Positions 1 to 8,316 of a DNA stretch of 64,000 nt are shown piece by piece (the stretch's first letter is position 1; each line of letters starts with the position of its first letter). The position numbers and the translations under genes are program-made. Source of the stretch: Sphingomonas sp. UBA978. Its GTDB lineage: Bacteria > Pseudomonadota > Alphaproteobacteria > Sphingomonadales > Sphingomonadaceae. A model generated the notes under the pieces. The model searched no databases. It had not been told where the DNA came from and saw nothing but the letters and a program-made list of their open reading frames with translations. Where the stretch lies: the NCBI RefSeq assembly GCF_002292295.1, contig NZ_DBBS01000013.1:1-64000 (forward strand), written 5' to 3'.

Positions 1-245
1 CAATGTCAAAGAGCCGACAAAAACCGACGCCTGGTCGCACCCTCTTTTCGGAGGGCGACCTATGCGCCTGATTTTCGGTGACCGTAGAAGCGAACCGTGT
101 GGCCCGTCGCTGCGGTGACGTCCCTCTAGGCGGGCGGTTCCGGCCGGTCAAACGCTTTTTGCATTTTTCTTGTCATATTCCTCGAAAAGCCCGGAAATCT
201 GCGGGTTTACGGGATGTGAAGCATGGTGCCGCCATACTCGCGGCC
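1..245. other. Leader region without a recognised gene
   Basis: This stretch lies before the flippase start. An imperfect hairpin (left arm about 32-43, right arm about 51-60, loop around TTTTCG) could be the 3' terminator of a gene left of the window. The reading frame of the flippase stays open upstream to a GTG at 78, but the extension is Arg-rich and lacks membrane character, so I treat it as non-coding. I see no convincing sigma-70 promoter. Confidence 0.4.
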
Positions 246-1733
246 ATGACATCCTCCCCGAATCACGCCGGCAGCGCATCGGAATCGCTGGAAACCCAGG
301 TTCGCCGCGCCGTCCTGTGGCGATCCGGCAGCCAGATCCTCGCGCAGATGGTGCAATGGGGGGCGACCTTCCTCGTCATCCGCATCCTCGATCCGCGTGA
401 TTACGGCCTCTATGCGATGACCGGGGTGGTGCTCGTCTTCCTCAACATGCTCAACGGATATGGGCTGGCGAGCGGGCTGATCCAGCGCGACGACGTGACG
501 CCGCGCCAGACGCGGCAATTGTTCGGGATGCTGATCGCGCTCAACGGGTTGCTCGCCGTCCTCCAGATTGCGATCGCACCGCTCGCCGCCGCTTATTACC
601 GGCAGCCCGAGATCGTGGAGCTGCTACGGGTGCAGGCGCTGATCTATCTCATCACGCCGTTCGCCGCGCTCCCCTATGCGCTGCTCAGCCGGGCGATGGA
701 GTTCCGGCGCCAGGCGACCGCTAATATCGCGGCCTCCTTCGCGGGTGCGGCTGCCGCACTGGGCGGTGCGCTCGCCGGCTTGGGGGTATGGACGCTCGTC
801 TGGGCCCCGATCGCGCTCTATGCGGTACGCGCCGCGATGCTGACCTGGGGCGCGCGATCGCTGATGTGGCCGAGCTTCGATTTTCGCGGGGCGGGGCATC
901 TGGCGCGCTATGGCGGCGTGATGGCGGCGGGGCAGTTCTTCTGGTTCCTGCAGAGCCAGGCGGACATCTTCATCGGCGGTCGCTGGTTCGATCCGCACCA
1001 GCTCGGCATCTATACCACCGCGCTGTTCCTCGCGCAGATCTTCGTCTCGAAGTTCGTGCCGCCGCTCAACGAGGTGGCGTTCAGCGCCTATGCGCGCATC
1101 CAGCATGACGAGGGCGCGGTGGCGCGGGCGTTCGTGCGATCGGTACGCGTCATCATGCTGATCGCCCTGCCCTTCTATCTCGGGCTCGCCGCGACGGCCG
1201 AGCCGCTGGTGCTGACCGCGCTCGATTCGAAATGGGCGGAGGTGGCGCCGGTGGTACGGCTGATCGCGCTGGCGATGCCGTTCATGACCGTGCAAGTGCT
1301 CTATTCGCCGGCGTGCGACGCGCGCGGGCAGCCGGGGATCGGCGCGCGCAACGGCGCCTTCGGGGCGCTGGTGCTCGCCGCGGCCTTCCTCGTCGGCGTG
1401 CGCTGGGGGCCGGTCGGGCTCGCGTGGAGCTGGCTCGCGGCCTATCCGGTCTATCTGGCCGTCAGCACGTGGCGGTCGCTGCCGGTCATCGGCGCGCGCG
1501 TCCGCGATCTGGCCGATGCGATCGCACCGGCGGCCTGTGCCGCGATCGGCATGGCCGTGGTCGTCACGCTGACCGATCGCAGCCTGCCGCCGCTCGCCCC
1601 GCCGGCGCGGCTGGCGGTGCTCGTCGCCATCGGCGCGGCGACCTATGGCGCGTGGCTGGCGCTGTTCGCGCGCGGCACGGTCCGCGAGCTGATCGCGGTG
1701 GTGCGCAAGCGCCCCGTCCCCGCAGCCACCTAG
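246..1733 (+). CDS. Polysaccharide/lipopolysaccharide flippase-like membrane protein (MATE/MviN-type)
   Basis: This 495-aa inner-membrane protein has about a dozen hydrophobic segments after a short soluble N-terminus that starts MTSSPNHAGS. The N-terminal part, reading RRAVLWRSGSQILAQMVQW and then LRPRDYGLY-like residues (LDPRDYGLYAM), is typical of Wzx/RfbX-type flippases that move undecaprenyl-linked glycans across the membrane. I chose ATG 246 because upstream codons encode a basic, non-membrane extension. It stands alone on its strand and converges with the CBS-domain gene, sharing 4 bp at the stops. The family assignment is good; the glycan substrate is unknown, since no other glycan gene is adjacent in the window. 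Confidence 0.82.
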   Translation: MTSSPNHAGSASESLETQVRRAVLWRSGSQILAQMVQWGATFLVIRILDPRDYGLYAMTGVVLVFLNMLNGYGLASGLIQRDDVTPRQTRQLFGMLIALNGLLAVLQIAIAPLAAAYYRQPEIVELLRVQALIYLITPFAALPYALLSRAMEFRRQATANIAASFAGAAAALGGALAGLGVWTLVWAPIALYAVRAAMLTWGARSLMWPSFDFRGAGHLARYGGVMAAGQFFWFLQSQADIFIGGRWFDPHQLGIYTTALFLAQIFVSKFVPPLNEVAFSAYARIQHDEGAVARAFVRSVRVIMLIALPFYLGLAATAEPLVLTALDSKWAEVAPVVRLIALAMPFMTVQVLYSPACDARGQPGIGARNGAFGALVLAAAFLVGVRWGPVGLAWSWLAAYPVYLAVSTWRSLPVIGARVRDLADAIAPAACAAIGMAVVVTLTDRSLPPLAPPARLAVLVAIGAATYGAWLALFARGTVRELIAVVRKRPVPAAT

Positions 1734-2170
1734 GCGGTCTGGATATAGTCGCGCATCGCCGCGGCATCTGCTTCGATCCGGTCGATGCGGTATTTGACGA
1801 GGTCGCCGATCGAGACGAAGCCGACCATCCGCCCGTTCTCGACCACCGGCAGGTGGCGGATGCGGCGGCGGGTCATCAGCGACAGCGCGCCGATCGCCGG
1901 TTCGGCGGTGCCGACGCTCTGCACCGGCTGGGTCATCACCTCCGCCACCGGGCGGTCGAGCGCGTCGGGGCCGTGCGCCGCGAGGCAATAGACGACGTCG
2001 CGTTCGGAAAAGATGCCGACCACGGCCTCTCCCCCGCCGTCACCGTCGACCACCGGCACCGCGCCGATCCGCCGCTCGGCGAGCAACGCCACCGCCTGCC
2101 GCACCGTCGCGTCGCGTGGGAGGGATATGACCGCACTGCCCTTGCCATTGAGAATCGTCGCAATCGTCAT
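1730..2170 (-). CDS. Two-CBS-domain protein
   Basis: The 146-aa product is essentially two CBS modules (about residues 8-60 and 76-130) with the repeated pattern IGAVPVVD...VVGIFSERDVV and IRHLPVVENGRMVGFVSIGD. Such stand-alone CBS pairs bind adenosine nucleotides and act as energy sensors or regulatory subunits; the partner here is not evident. It is a cytoplasmic protein with no signal or membrane segment. The length fits the small free-standing CBS family. It converges on the flippase gene with a 4-bp overlap and is divergent from the small membrane protein at 2258. Function beyond nucleotide sensing is inference. Confidence 0.9.
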   Translation of the reverse strand: MTIATILNGKGSAVISLPRDATVRQAVALLAERRIGAVPVVDGDGGGEAVVGIFSERDVVYCLAAHGPDALDRPVAEVMTQPVQSVGTAEPAIGALSLMTRRRIRHLPVVENGRMVGFVSIGDLVKYRIDRIEADAAAMRDYIQTA

Positions 2171-2257
2171 GCTTCATCTCCTCATCCGCCCGGCCTCGTG
2201 CGCAGCGAAGACGGTGCGGGATTGAGCAGACCACGTTTGCGGGCCATTGGCAAAGCC

Positions 2258-2539
2258 ATGCACGAGAAGCGGACAGGATTGGACGATCCGGCACAGGCGG
2301 CCCATGCGTGGCGCCGCTTTCGCGGGATCATGGCGTGGATGATCCTGGTCGGCGCGATCTGCAGCGCCGGGGCGATCGTCGCGCTGGCCTGGGCGCAGGG
2401 GCCGCTGCGGCTGGTGACGATGGCCGCAGTGATCGGCGGGGTCGGCGGATCGATCGTGATGGCCGGCGCGCTGATGGGACTGGTGTTCCTCAGTTCCGGC
2501 ACCGGGCATGACGAGGATGTCGAGCGGTTCGACGGCTGA
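2258..2539 (+). CDS. Small membrane protein of unknown function (93 aa)
   Basis: I do not recognise a named family. The protein starts MHEKRTGLDDPAQAAHAWRR and contains two clear membrane segments, at about residues 24-45 (MAWMILVGAICSAGAIVALAW) and 54-79, followed by a short acidic tail (HDEDVERFDG). ATG 2258 is preferred because the frame further upstream reads Arg/Gly-rich shadow sequence. It sits between the divergent CBS gene and the convergent DUF4167 gene and ends just before a strong hairpin. Codon usage is like its neighbours, which supports a real gene. Similar short proteins are common beside housekeeping genes in sphingomonads, but I can give no function. Confidence 0.7.
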   Translation: MHEKRTGLDDPAQAAHAWRRFRGIMAWMILVGAICSAGAIVALAWAQGPLRLVTMAAVIGGVGGSIVMAGALMGLVFLSSGTGHDEDVERFDG

Positions 2540-2569
2540 ACGATCACCGCGCCGCACGACCCGAACGCA

Positions 2570-2604
2570 CGAAGGGCCGGCTCCCATAAGGAACCGGCCC
2601 TTCG
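2570..2604. terminator. Bidirectional hairpin terminator
   Basis: Arms of 15 nt pair with one mismatch around a CATAA loop; the outer ten base pairs (GAAGGGCCGG with its complement) are perfect. It lies between the convergent 93-aa membrane protein and the DUF4167 gene. There is no strong T-run on either side, so it may act partly as an mRNA end stabiliser. Confidence 0.75.
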
Positions 2605-2626
2605 CCCGTCCGACGGAGGCCGCCGG

Positions 2627-3688
2627 TTACTCGGCGGGCGCTTCCACGGCCGGAGTGCGGACGGTGCGACGACGGCGGGGCTTGGGTGCCTCGTCGCCGG
2701 CATCGTTGGCGGCCGCGATGTTGAGCGAGGGCGGCAGGCGATCGGCGTCGACGCCGTTGCTCTCCGCCGCATCGTGGCCGGCATGATCGTCGCCCGCGTC
2801 GGACGTCGGCGCAGCCACAGGATCGACCTGCGCATCGCGGCGCGGGCGGCCACGGCGCGGCTTGGGCGCGAGCATCGGCGCATCCGCCTCGAGCACCGCC
2901 TCGGCACGTTCGTGCAGCGATTCCCCCGCATTCACCGGATCGGCGCGGCGCTGGCCGGCGACCTCGACCGGCTGGTCGGCGGATTCGAAGCGCGGACGGC
3001 GGACGCGGTCCTCACGCTGCGGGCGATCCTCGCGCGCGGCACGCTCTTCGCGTTGCGGGCGATCGTCGCGCTGGGGACGGTCGTCGCGCGCGGCACGCTC
3101 CTCGCGCTGCTGCGGGCGATCGTCGCGATTGCCGTCACGGTTGCCATTGGCATCGCGGTTGCCGTTGCCGTTGCCCCGGTCTTCCCAGTTGCGGCCCTGA
3201 CGCTGCTCGCCATCCTGACGGTCACGGCGCTGCGGCCGGTCGTCGCGCTGCTGATAGTCGCGCTGGTTGCCCTCGCGCTGGCCACCGTCGCGCTGCTGCG
3301 CGTCGCGGCTGTCGCCGTCCTGCTCGCCGGCGCGGATCGGTTCGCCCTCGTCGCCGTAATCGTCATCGTCGTTCAGGTCGAACGGCTGCTGGCGCTTGGG
3401 CTGGCTGTTGTCCTCGAACCGGCCACGCTGATCGGCGAGCACACGGAAATAATGGTCCGCGAACTGGAGGTAATATTCGGTGTTGACCCGGTCGCCCTGA
3501 CGCTGCGCCTCGCCCGCCAGATTCTTGTACTTCTCGAACAGCTGGTTCGCGTTGCCGCGTGCACGGCTGTCGATCCGATTGCCGTTGTCGGGCCGACCCT
3601 GGCCACCCTGGCGCGGACCGTTGCCGCCACCGTTATTGTTGCCGCCACGACCGCGACGACGGCCGTTCTGCTGCCGATTGTTGATCAA
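2627..3688 (-). CDS. DUF4167 protein with long charged repetitive tail
   Basis: The N-terminus MINNRQQNGRRRGRGGNN followed by NANQLFEKYKNLAGEAQRQG and YYLQFADHYFRVLAD (residues 1-90) is the DUF4167 domain, a conserved alphaproteobacterial domain of unknown function. The remaining 260 residues are low complexity, dominated by Arg, Asp, Gln and Glu with reiterated DDRPQ/REERAA units, then an Arg/Lys-rich C-terminus (PKPRRRRTVR). The composition suggests a disordered, RNA-binding protein; this is inference. The start appears to be TTG, because the conserved MINNRQ begins at that codon and a GGGAC motif lies about ten bases upstream. It follows prmC and prfA on the same strand after a 278-bp gap, so it may have its own promoter. 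Confidence 0.85.
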   Translation of the reverse strand: MINNRQQNGRRRGRGGNNNGGGNGPRQGGQGRPDNGNRIDSRARGNANQLFEKYKNLAGEAQRQGDRVNTEYYLQFADHYFRVLADQRGRFEDNSQPKRQQPFDLNDDDDYGDEGEPIRAGEQDGDSRDAQQRDGGQREGNQRDYQQRDDRPQRRDRQDGEQRQGRNWEDRGNGNGNRDANGNRDGNRDDRPQQREERAARDDRPQRDDRPQREERAAREDRPQREDRVRRPRFESADQPVEVAGQRRADPVNAGESLHERAEAVLEADAPMLAPKPRRGRPRRDAQVDPVAAPTSDAGDDHAGHDAAESNGVDADRLPPSLNIAAANDAGDEAPKPRRRRTVRTPAVEAPAE

Positions 3689-3966
3689 GCTACTGTCCCA
3701 CGATCAGAGTATATCTGGTCCTCAAAACCAATTCGGCCACTACGGCCTTGCTCCCGGTCAACGGTGCAACCCTCCGGGTCGCGGCGTGCCATAAGCGACG
3801 CTCGAGCCTGTCACGGCCACCGGACACCAGCGGCTTCATGACGAAGGATGCGGGTCATCGCCCTGCGATCAACTCTATTTCTGTTGATAGTGCGTGCCCC
3901 GGCCCGACCAATAGCTGGCGTGGGACCGATCCTACAAGCGAAATATGAGGATCATGACCGGTTCTT
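3689..3966. other. 278-bp intergenic region between DUF4167 and prmC
   Basis: No coding frame here has gene-like codon use. A small perfect stem (ATCAAC with GTTGAT, nine-base loop) sits at about 3868-3889. The region is less G+C-rich than its surroundings and probably holds the promoter and leader of the DUF4167 gene; I could not place -35 and -10 boxes with confidence. Confidence 0.45.
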
Positions 3967-4791
3967 TCAAGGTGATGGCGCTAAAGTGACCAGAAGGCAC
4001 CGGTCGCGCGCGCCGAGGTCGCGATGCACGACGCTGTCCAGTCCCTGTCCGGCGAACAATGCGGACACCGCCGCCGCCTGAGCGTGGCCGATCTCCACCG
4101 CCGCGCAGCCGCCCGCCGCGATCAGCCGCGGCAGCTGGCGCGCGAGGAGGCGATAATCGTCGAGCCCGTCCGCCCCGGCGAACAGCGCGGCGGCGGGTTC
4201 GTGGCCGCGCACCTCGTCGGGCAAGGGCTCATCGATGCCGATATAGGGAGGATTGGCGAGGATCAGGTCGAAGCGCGCGGCGATCGCCGCCGCCCAGTCG
4301 CCCAGCGCGAACACGACGCGATCGCGCATGCCTAGCGCCGCGGCATTGCGCACCGCATAGCCCAGTGCCTCGGACGAACGATCGATGCCCAGCCCGCGCG
4401 CCGGCCATTCGTCGAGCGCGGCGAGCAGCAGCGTGCCGGGGCCGGTGCCGAGGTCGAGCACGGTGGCGGGCGCCCGCGCACCGAAATGCGCCGCGGCGGC
4501 GATCAGCAGCGTCTCGCTGTCGGGCCGCGGCACGAGCGCCCCCGGTCCCACCGCGAGGTCGATCGTCCAGAAGCCGCGGGTGCCGGTGATATAGGCGACC
4601 GGCTCGTGTCCCGCACGCCGCTCGACCAAAGCGGCGAACGTGGAGGGGACGGGCCGGTCCATGTCGAGCAACAGCTGGTTGCGGTCGATCCCGATCGCAT
4701 GCGCCATCAGCAGCTCCGCATCGAGCCGCGCGGTGGGCGAAAAGCCGAAGCGCGCGGCCGCTTCGGCAAGCGCGGTGCGAAGGGAAGTCAT
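3967..4791 (-). CDS. prmC: Release factor glutamine methyltransferase PrmC
   Basis: PrmC methylates the glutamine of the GGQ motif of peptide-chain release factors using S-adenosylmethionine. The 274-aa product has the SAM-binding loop VLDLGTGPGT (residues 111-120) and the diagnostic NPPYIG motif at residues 180-185, plus an N-terminal helical domain (residues 1-80) that contacts the release factor. I start at ATG 4791 (MTSLRTALAE), since the 31 residues further upstream come from the repeat region and are not conserved-looking. It lies downstream of prfA, its substrate gene, on the same strand, separated by a 351-bp repeat-containing gap, so the usual tight prfA-prmC coupling is broken here. 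Confidence 0.95.
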   Translation of the reverse strand: MTSLRTALAEAAARFGFSPTARLDAELLMAHAIGIDRNQLLLDMDRPVPSTFAALVERRAGHEPVAYITGTRGFWTIDLAVGPGALVPRPDSETLLIAAAAHFGARAPATVLDLGTGPGTLLLAALDEWPARGLGIDRSSEALGYAVRNAAALGMRDRVVFALGDWAAAIAARFDLILANPPYIGIDEPLPDEVRGHEPAAALFAGADGLDDYRLLARQLPRLIAAGGCAAVEIGHAQAAAVSALFAGQGLDSVVHRDLGARDRCLLVTLAPSP

Positions 4792-4815
4792 GCCGCTCGA
4801 AAACGCCATAGGACC

Positions 4816-5048
4816 GCGCGAAGACGGGAAGACGCCAAGAAGGGTTGGTGCACGCGGAGACGCGGAGGACGCGGAGAGTGGCACCCGGCGCAGCCGCTGT
4901 CCCGCTCACCGCCGATCCGGGTCAGGAAATCCGGATATTCGGGCGGGCCATCGGCGCGGAACGAAACACCTCCGCGCCTCCGCACCTCCGCGTGAAACAC
5001 CGTCTTCATCACACTTCGCGTCTTCGCGCCTTCGCGTGAACCACCCTT
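4816..5048. repeat. Intergenic element with inverted CGCGGAG / CGCGAAG arms
   Basis: The left arm (4816-4876) reads as short tandem units related to CGCGAAGACG and then CACGCGGAGACGCGGAGG. The right arm (4970-5048) carries the same two unit types in reverse complement and in reversed order: CCTCCGCGCCTCCGCACCTC, then CTTCGCGTCTTCGCGCCTTC. About 95 bp lie between. The arrangement is an inverted repeat with internal tandem 7-8-nt units. A related element lies at 36405-36596. It separates prmC from prfA and holds no gene. Confidence 0.75.
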
Positions 5049-5098
5049 TTCTGCAGGACACACGCCGCCCTCGCGCGTTTTATCGAGCCGCAGAGTAG

Positions 5099-5124
5099 AC
5101 CCCCGAACACGTCCGGGGTGACGG
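5099..5124 (-). terminator. Hairpin downstream of prfA
   Basis: ACCCCC and GGGGT arms surround a short loop, followed in the plus direction by GACGG. The hairpin begins 18 bp beyond the prfA stop. The string CCCCGAACACGTCCGGGGTG is nearly identical to the hairpin downstream of tolA (20676-20707), so both may belong to a REP-like family used as transcript ends. Confidence 0.55.
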
Positions 5125-5142
5125 AGACGAAAGCGGCAGCCG

Positions 5143-6222
5143 TCAGCCATCCAGCGAGGCCAGCCGCTCCGCCTCGTCCTCGGCGATCAGCGCGCCGATC
5201 AGTTCGTCCATCTCGCCCTGCAGGATCTCGGGCAGGCGATGCAGCGTCAGGTTGATGCGGTGGTCGGTCACCCGACCCTGCGGGAAATTGTAGGTGCGGA
5301 TGCGTTCGGAGCGGTCGCCCGACCCGACCATCGCCTTGCGCGTGCCCGACCGTTCGCTCGCCAGCCGCTCGCGCTCCGCCTCGTACAACCGGGTGCGCAG
5401 GACCTTCAGCGCCTTGGCCTTGTTCTTGTGCTGCGACTTTTCGTCCTGCTGGATCACCACCAGCCCGGTGGGCAGATGGGTGATCCGCACCGCGCTGTCG
5501 GTGGTGTTGACCGACTGGCCCCCGGGGCCGGACGAACGATAGACGTCGATCCGCAAGTCCCTCGCCTCGTCGATGCGGACGTCGACCTCCTCCGCCTCGG
5601 GCAGCACCGCGACGGTGGCGGCAGAGGTGTGGATGCGCCCGCCCGCTTCGGTCGCGGGGACGCGCTGGACGCGGTGGACGCCGGCCTCGAACTTGAGCTT
5701 GGCGAACACACCCGATCCGGTGACGCTGGCGACGACCTCCTTGAAGCCACCCGCGTCGGACGACGAGCCGCTGATGAGCTCGACGCGCCAGCCCTGCCCC
5801 TCGGCATAGCGCTGGTACATGCGGAACAGGTCGCCGGCGAACAGCGCCGCCTCGTCGCCGCCGGTGCCGGCGCGAATCTCGAGCATCGCCGCGCGTTCGT
5901 CGGCGGCATCGCGCGGCAGCAGCGCGAGCGCGAGCCGGCGATCGGCGGCGTCGAGCGAGCGCGCATTGTCGCGCAGCTCCTCGGCGGCCATCTGGCGCAA
6001 CTCCTCGTCGCCCGTATCCTCGGCCATCCACGCGAGGCTGTCCGCCTCCTGCCGCAGCCGCCGTACCTCGCCCGCGGCCTGCGCGACGGGTTCGAGCTCG
6101 GCATATTCCTTCGACACCGCGACGAAGCGATCGGAGGGCAGATCGCCGGTCGCCATCAGCGCCTGCAACTCGTCCCGCCGCGCCTCGATCTGCGCGATCC
6201 GTTCGGGGGAGATGGTGGTCAT
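5143..6222 (-). CDS. prfA: Peptide chain release factor 1
   Basis: RF1 recognises UAA and UAG stop codons and triggers hydrolysis of peptidyl-tRNA on the ribosome. The 359-aa length matches the family. The peptide anticodon motif PAT is at residues 189-191 (VQRVPATEAGGRIHTSA) and the catalytic GGQ at residues 234-236 (SSGPGGQSVNTTDSAV), which separates it from RF2 (SPF instead of PAT). The GGQ glutamine is the expected target of PrmC, encoded next on the same strand. The start ATG overlaps the hisS stop by 4 bp (ATGA), indicating translational coupling with hisS. Confidence 0.97.
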   Translation of the reverse strand: MTTISPERIAQIEARRDELQALMATGDLPSDRFVAVSKEYAELEPVAQAAGEVRRLRQEADSLAWMAEDTGDEELRQMAAEELRDNARSLDAADRRLALALLPRDAADERAAMLEIRAGTGGDEAALFAGDLFRMYQRYAEGQGWRVELISGSSSDAGGFKEVVASVTGSGVFAKLKFEAGVHRVQRVPATEAGGRIHTSAATVAVLPEAEEVDVRIDEARDLRIDVYRSSGPGGQSVNTTDSAVRITHLPTGLVVIQQDEKSQHKNKAKALKVLRTRLYEAERERLASERSGTRKAMVGSGDRSERIRTYNFPQGRVTDHRINLTLHRLPEILQGEMDELIGALIAEDEAERLASLDG

Positions 6223-7550
6223 TCGGTGGCGGGGCCGTTGCCGACGAACGAGATGCGGCCCTTGTCCCAGTCAGCAACATTCTCGGCATCGCGTCCGCCG
6301 AGCCGCTCCCAAAGCTCGTCGATCAGGCGATCGAGACGGACTTCGTCCTGCGCACCGGACGCCATATTCTTAATCTTGGCCACATCCCGATCCAGTTCGT
6401 CGTCACCGAGAATCACGGCAAATGCCGCACCCAGCTTGCTGGCGATTTCGAGCCGACGCTTCATATTGCCCCGATAGGCGATCTGGCAGCTGGTATTGCC
6501 ACTCCGCAGATCGGCGGCGATCTTCACGCCTGCCCGTTCCGCGCGTGCTCCGACGGCGACGATCGACACATCCGGCCGCTCGGCGCGCGGCTCGTCCAGC
6601 AGCATCGCCAGCCGCTCGACACCGGCCGCCCAGCCGACACCTGCAGTCGGCGCGCCGCCGAGCGACTCGACCAGCCCGTCGTAGCGCCCGCCGGCCAGCA
6701 CCGTCCCCTGCGCGCCGAGCCGGTCGGTGACGAACTCGAACGCGGTATGCCGATAGTAATCCAGCCCACGCACCAGCCGCGCGTTGCGCGTCCATGCCAC
6801 GCCGGCGGCGTCCAGCCCCGCGGTCACCGCGTCGAAGAAGGCGCGCGCCGCGTCGGTCAGATAGGCGTCGATATCCGGCGCCGCATCGGCGATCGGCCGG
6901 TCGCGCGGGTCCTTCGAATCGAGGATGCGCATCGGGTTCTTCTCGAGCCGGGTCAGGCTGTCCTCCGACAGCTCGCCGCGATGCGCCTCGAAATGCGCGA
7001 CCAGCCCCGCGCGCCAGGCGTCGCGCGTTTCCGCGTCACCCAAAGTGTTCAGCTGCAACGTCACGCCGTCGGCGATGCCCAGTTCGCGCAGCAGCTGGTC
7101 GGCCATCACCAGCAACTCGACGTCCGCCGCCGGCTCGGGCGCGCCGAGGATCTCGGCGTCGATCTGGTGGAACTGGCGATAGCGCCCCTTCTGCGGGCGT
7201 TCGTAGCGGAACACCGCGCCGCTGGTCGACAGCTTGAGCGGCGCATATTGCTGCCAGCCCTCGGTCAGGAACGCGCGGGCGATGCCGGCGGTGAATTCGG
7301 GGCGCAGGGTCAGCGAATCGCCGCCGCGGTCGGGGAAGGTGTACATCTCCTTCGACACGACGTCGGTCGTCTCGCCGATCGAGCGGGCGAACACCTCGGT
7401 CGCCTCGAACACCGGCAGGTCGACGCGCTGGAAGCAATAGAGCCGGCGCACGCGCTCGAACGTGTCGAGCACATGGGAAAAGCGGCGCTGTTCCTCGCCG
7501 AAGATGTCCTGGGTTCCGCGCACCCGGCGCGGCGTTTCGATACGGGCCAT
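6219..7550 (-). CDS. hisS: Histidyl-tRNA synthetase
   Basis: This class II aminoacyl-tRNA synthetase charges tRNA-His. The 443-aa protein shows motif 2 (FRYERPQKGRYRQFHQIDAE), the histidine-specific motifs LVRGLDYYRHTAFEF and GGRYDGL, and a C-terminal anticodon-binding domain (about residues 330-420). I start at ATG 7550 (MARIETPRRVRGTQDIFG); an in-frame start 33 bp upstream would add a basic peptide that looks untranslated. hisS is the first gene of a hisS-prfA unit and its stop overlaps the prfA start. It is divergent from the DUF1345 gene, with 49 bp between the starts. Confidence 0.97.
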   Translation of the reverse strand: MARIETPRRVRGTQDIFGEEQRRFSHVLDTFERVRRLYCFQRVDLPVFEATEVFARSIGETTDVVSKEMYTFPDRGGDSLTLRPEFTAGIARAFLTEGWQQYAPLKLSTSGAVFRYERPQKGRYRQFHQIDAEILGAPEPAADVELLVMADQLLRELGIADGVTLQLNTLGDAETRDAWRAGLVAHFEAHRGELSEDSLTRLEKNPMRILDSKDPRDRPIADAAPDIDAYLTDAARAFFDAVTAGLDAAGVAWTRNARLVRGLDYYRHTAFEFVTDRLGAQGTVLAGGRYDGLVESLGGAPTAGVGWAAGVERLAMLLDEPRAERPDVSIVAVGARAERAGVKIAADLRSGNTSCQIAYRGNMKRRLEIASKLGAAFAVILGDDELDRDVAKIKNMASGAQDEVRLDRLIDELWERLGGRDAENVADWDKGRISFVGNGPATE

Positions 7551-7599
7551 ATGGCGGCGGTATCTAGGCGAGGTCGCGGGCAAGCGCTAGCACCTCGGC

Positions 7600-8250
7600 A
7601 TGGCAGGGTCGCAACGCTATTGGGGGATCGGCAGCCGGGTGGCGCCGCCGCGCTTCGCGCTGTTTGCCCTGCTGTTCGTCGTCGGGCTGGCCGCGTTCAT
7701 TCCGGCGTTCGGCCCCGGCCGCGGCACGATGGTCGCGTTCGACGTCGCCGCCACGGTGTTCCTGCTGACGGTCGCGACGCTGTTCCGCGACGCCGATCCG
7801 GTGCGGATGCGCCAGGCGGCGCGCGACAACGACGCCAATCGCGCGCTGCTGCTGGCGATCACGGGGGCGACCATGATCGTCATCCTCGTCGCGGTGGCGG
7901 GCGAGCTGAAGGGCAAGAGCGATACGCTGGCGATCGTGCTGGTGATCGCGACGCTGGTGCTGGCCTGGGCATTCACCAACATGGTCTATGCGCTGCATTA
8001 CGCGCATCTGTTCTACAGCGCGGATGCGGCGGGCAAGGATGCCGGCGGGCTGGAGTTCTCCGCCTGCGACCAACCCGACTACTGGGATTTCCTGTATTTC
8101 AGCGCGACGCTGGGGATGACGTTCCAGACGTCGGACGTGTCGATCACCGCGCGGTCGATCCGGCGCGTGGTGCTGGGCCACAGCCTTGCCGCCTTCGTCT
8201 TCAACCTCGGCGTGCTGGCGTTCACGATCAACGTGCTCGGTGGCGGCTAA
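7600..8250 (+). CDS. DUF1345 membrane protein
   Basis: The 216-aa protein has five hydrophobic segments (about residues 19-38, 44-63, 81-101, 109-133 and 189-212). The segment with QPDYWDFLYFSATLGMTFQTSDV is characteristic of the DUF1345 family, whose function is not established. It is an inner-membrane protein. It is transcribed divergently from hisS and sits 66 bp before the M61 peptidase gene on the same strand. No soluble catalytic domain is visible. Confidence 0.85.
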   Translation: MAGSQRYWGIGSRVAPPRFALFALLFVVGLAAFIPAFGPGRGTMVAFDVAATVFLLTVATLFRDADPVRMRQAARDNDANRALLLAITGATMIVILVAVAGELKGKSDTLAIVLVIATLVLAWAFTNMVYALHYAHLFYSADAAGKDAGGLEFSACDQPDYWDFLYFSATLGMTFQTSDVSITARSIRRVVLGHSLAAFVFNLGVLAFTINVLGGG

Positions 8251-8316
8251 GGGGCTGGACGGCTGACGTTTCGCGCGCTTACACCTTCGGCAACAATCTT
8301 TCGTCGAAGGCTTCTC

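Noticed and set aside
624..1988. 454-codon antisense frame over the flippase and CBS genes
   Set aside because: No domain and only biased composition; the flippase on the other strand has coherent membrane segments.
2950..3330. Regular short repeats that might suggest a CRISPR or minisatellite
   Set aside because: The units are codon-periodic and encode the DDRPQ/REERAA tail of the DUF4167 protein; there are no unique spacers.
3689..3966. Possible tRNA or small RNA in the DUF4167-prmC gap
   Set aside because: I could not form a cloverleaf with a T-arm GGTTCGAATCC-like motif or a credible terminator.
4792..4884. N-terminal extension of prmC by 31 residues
   Set aside because: The extension falls in the repeat element and reads as Arg/Ser/Pro-rich sequence; MTSLRTAL is the family-like start.
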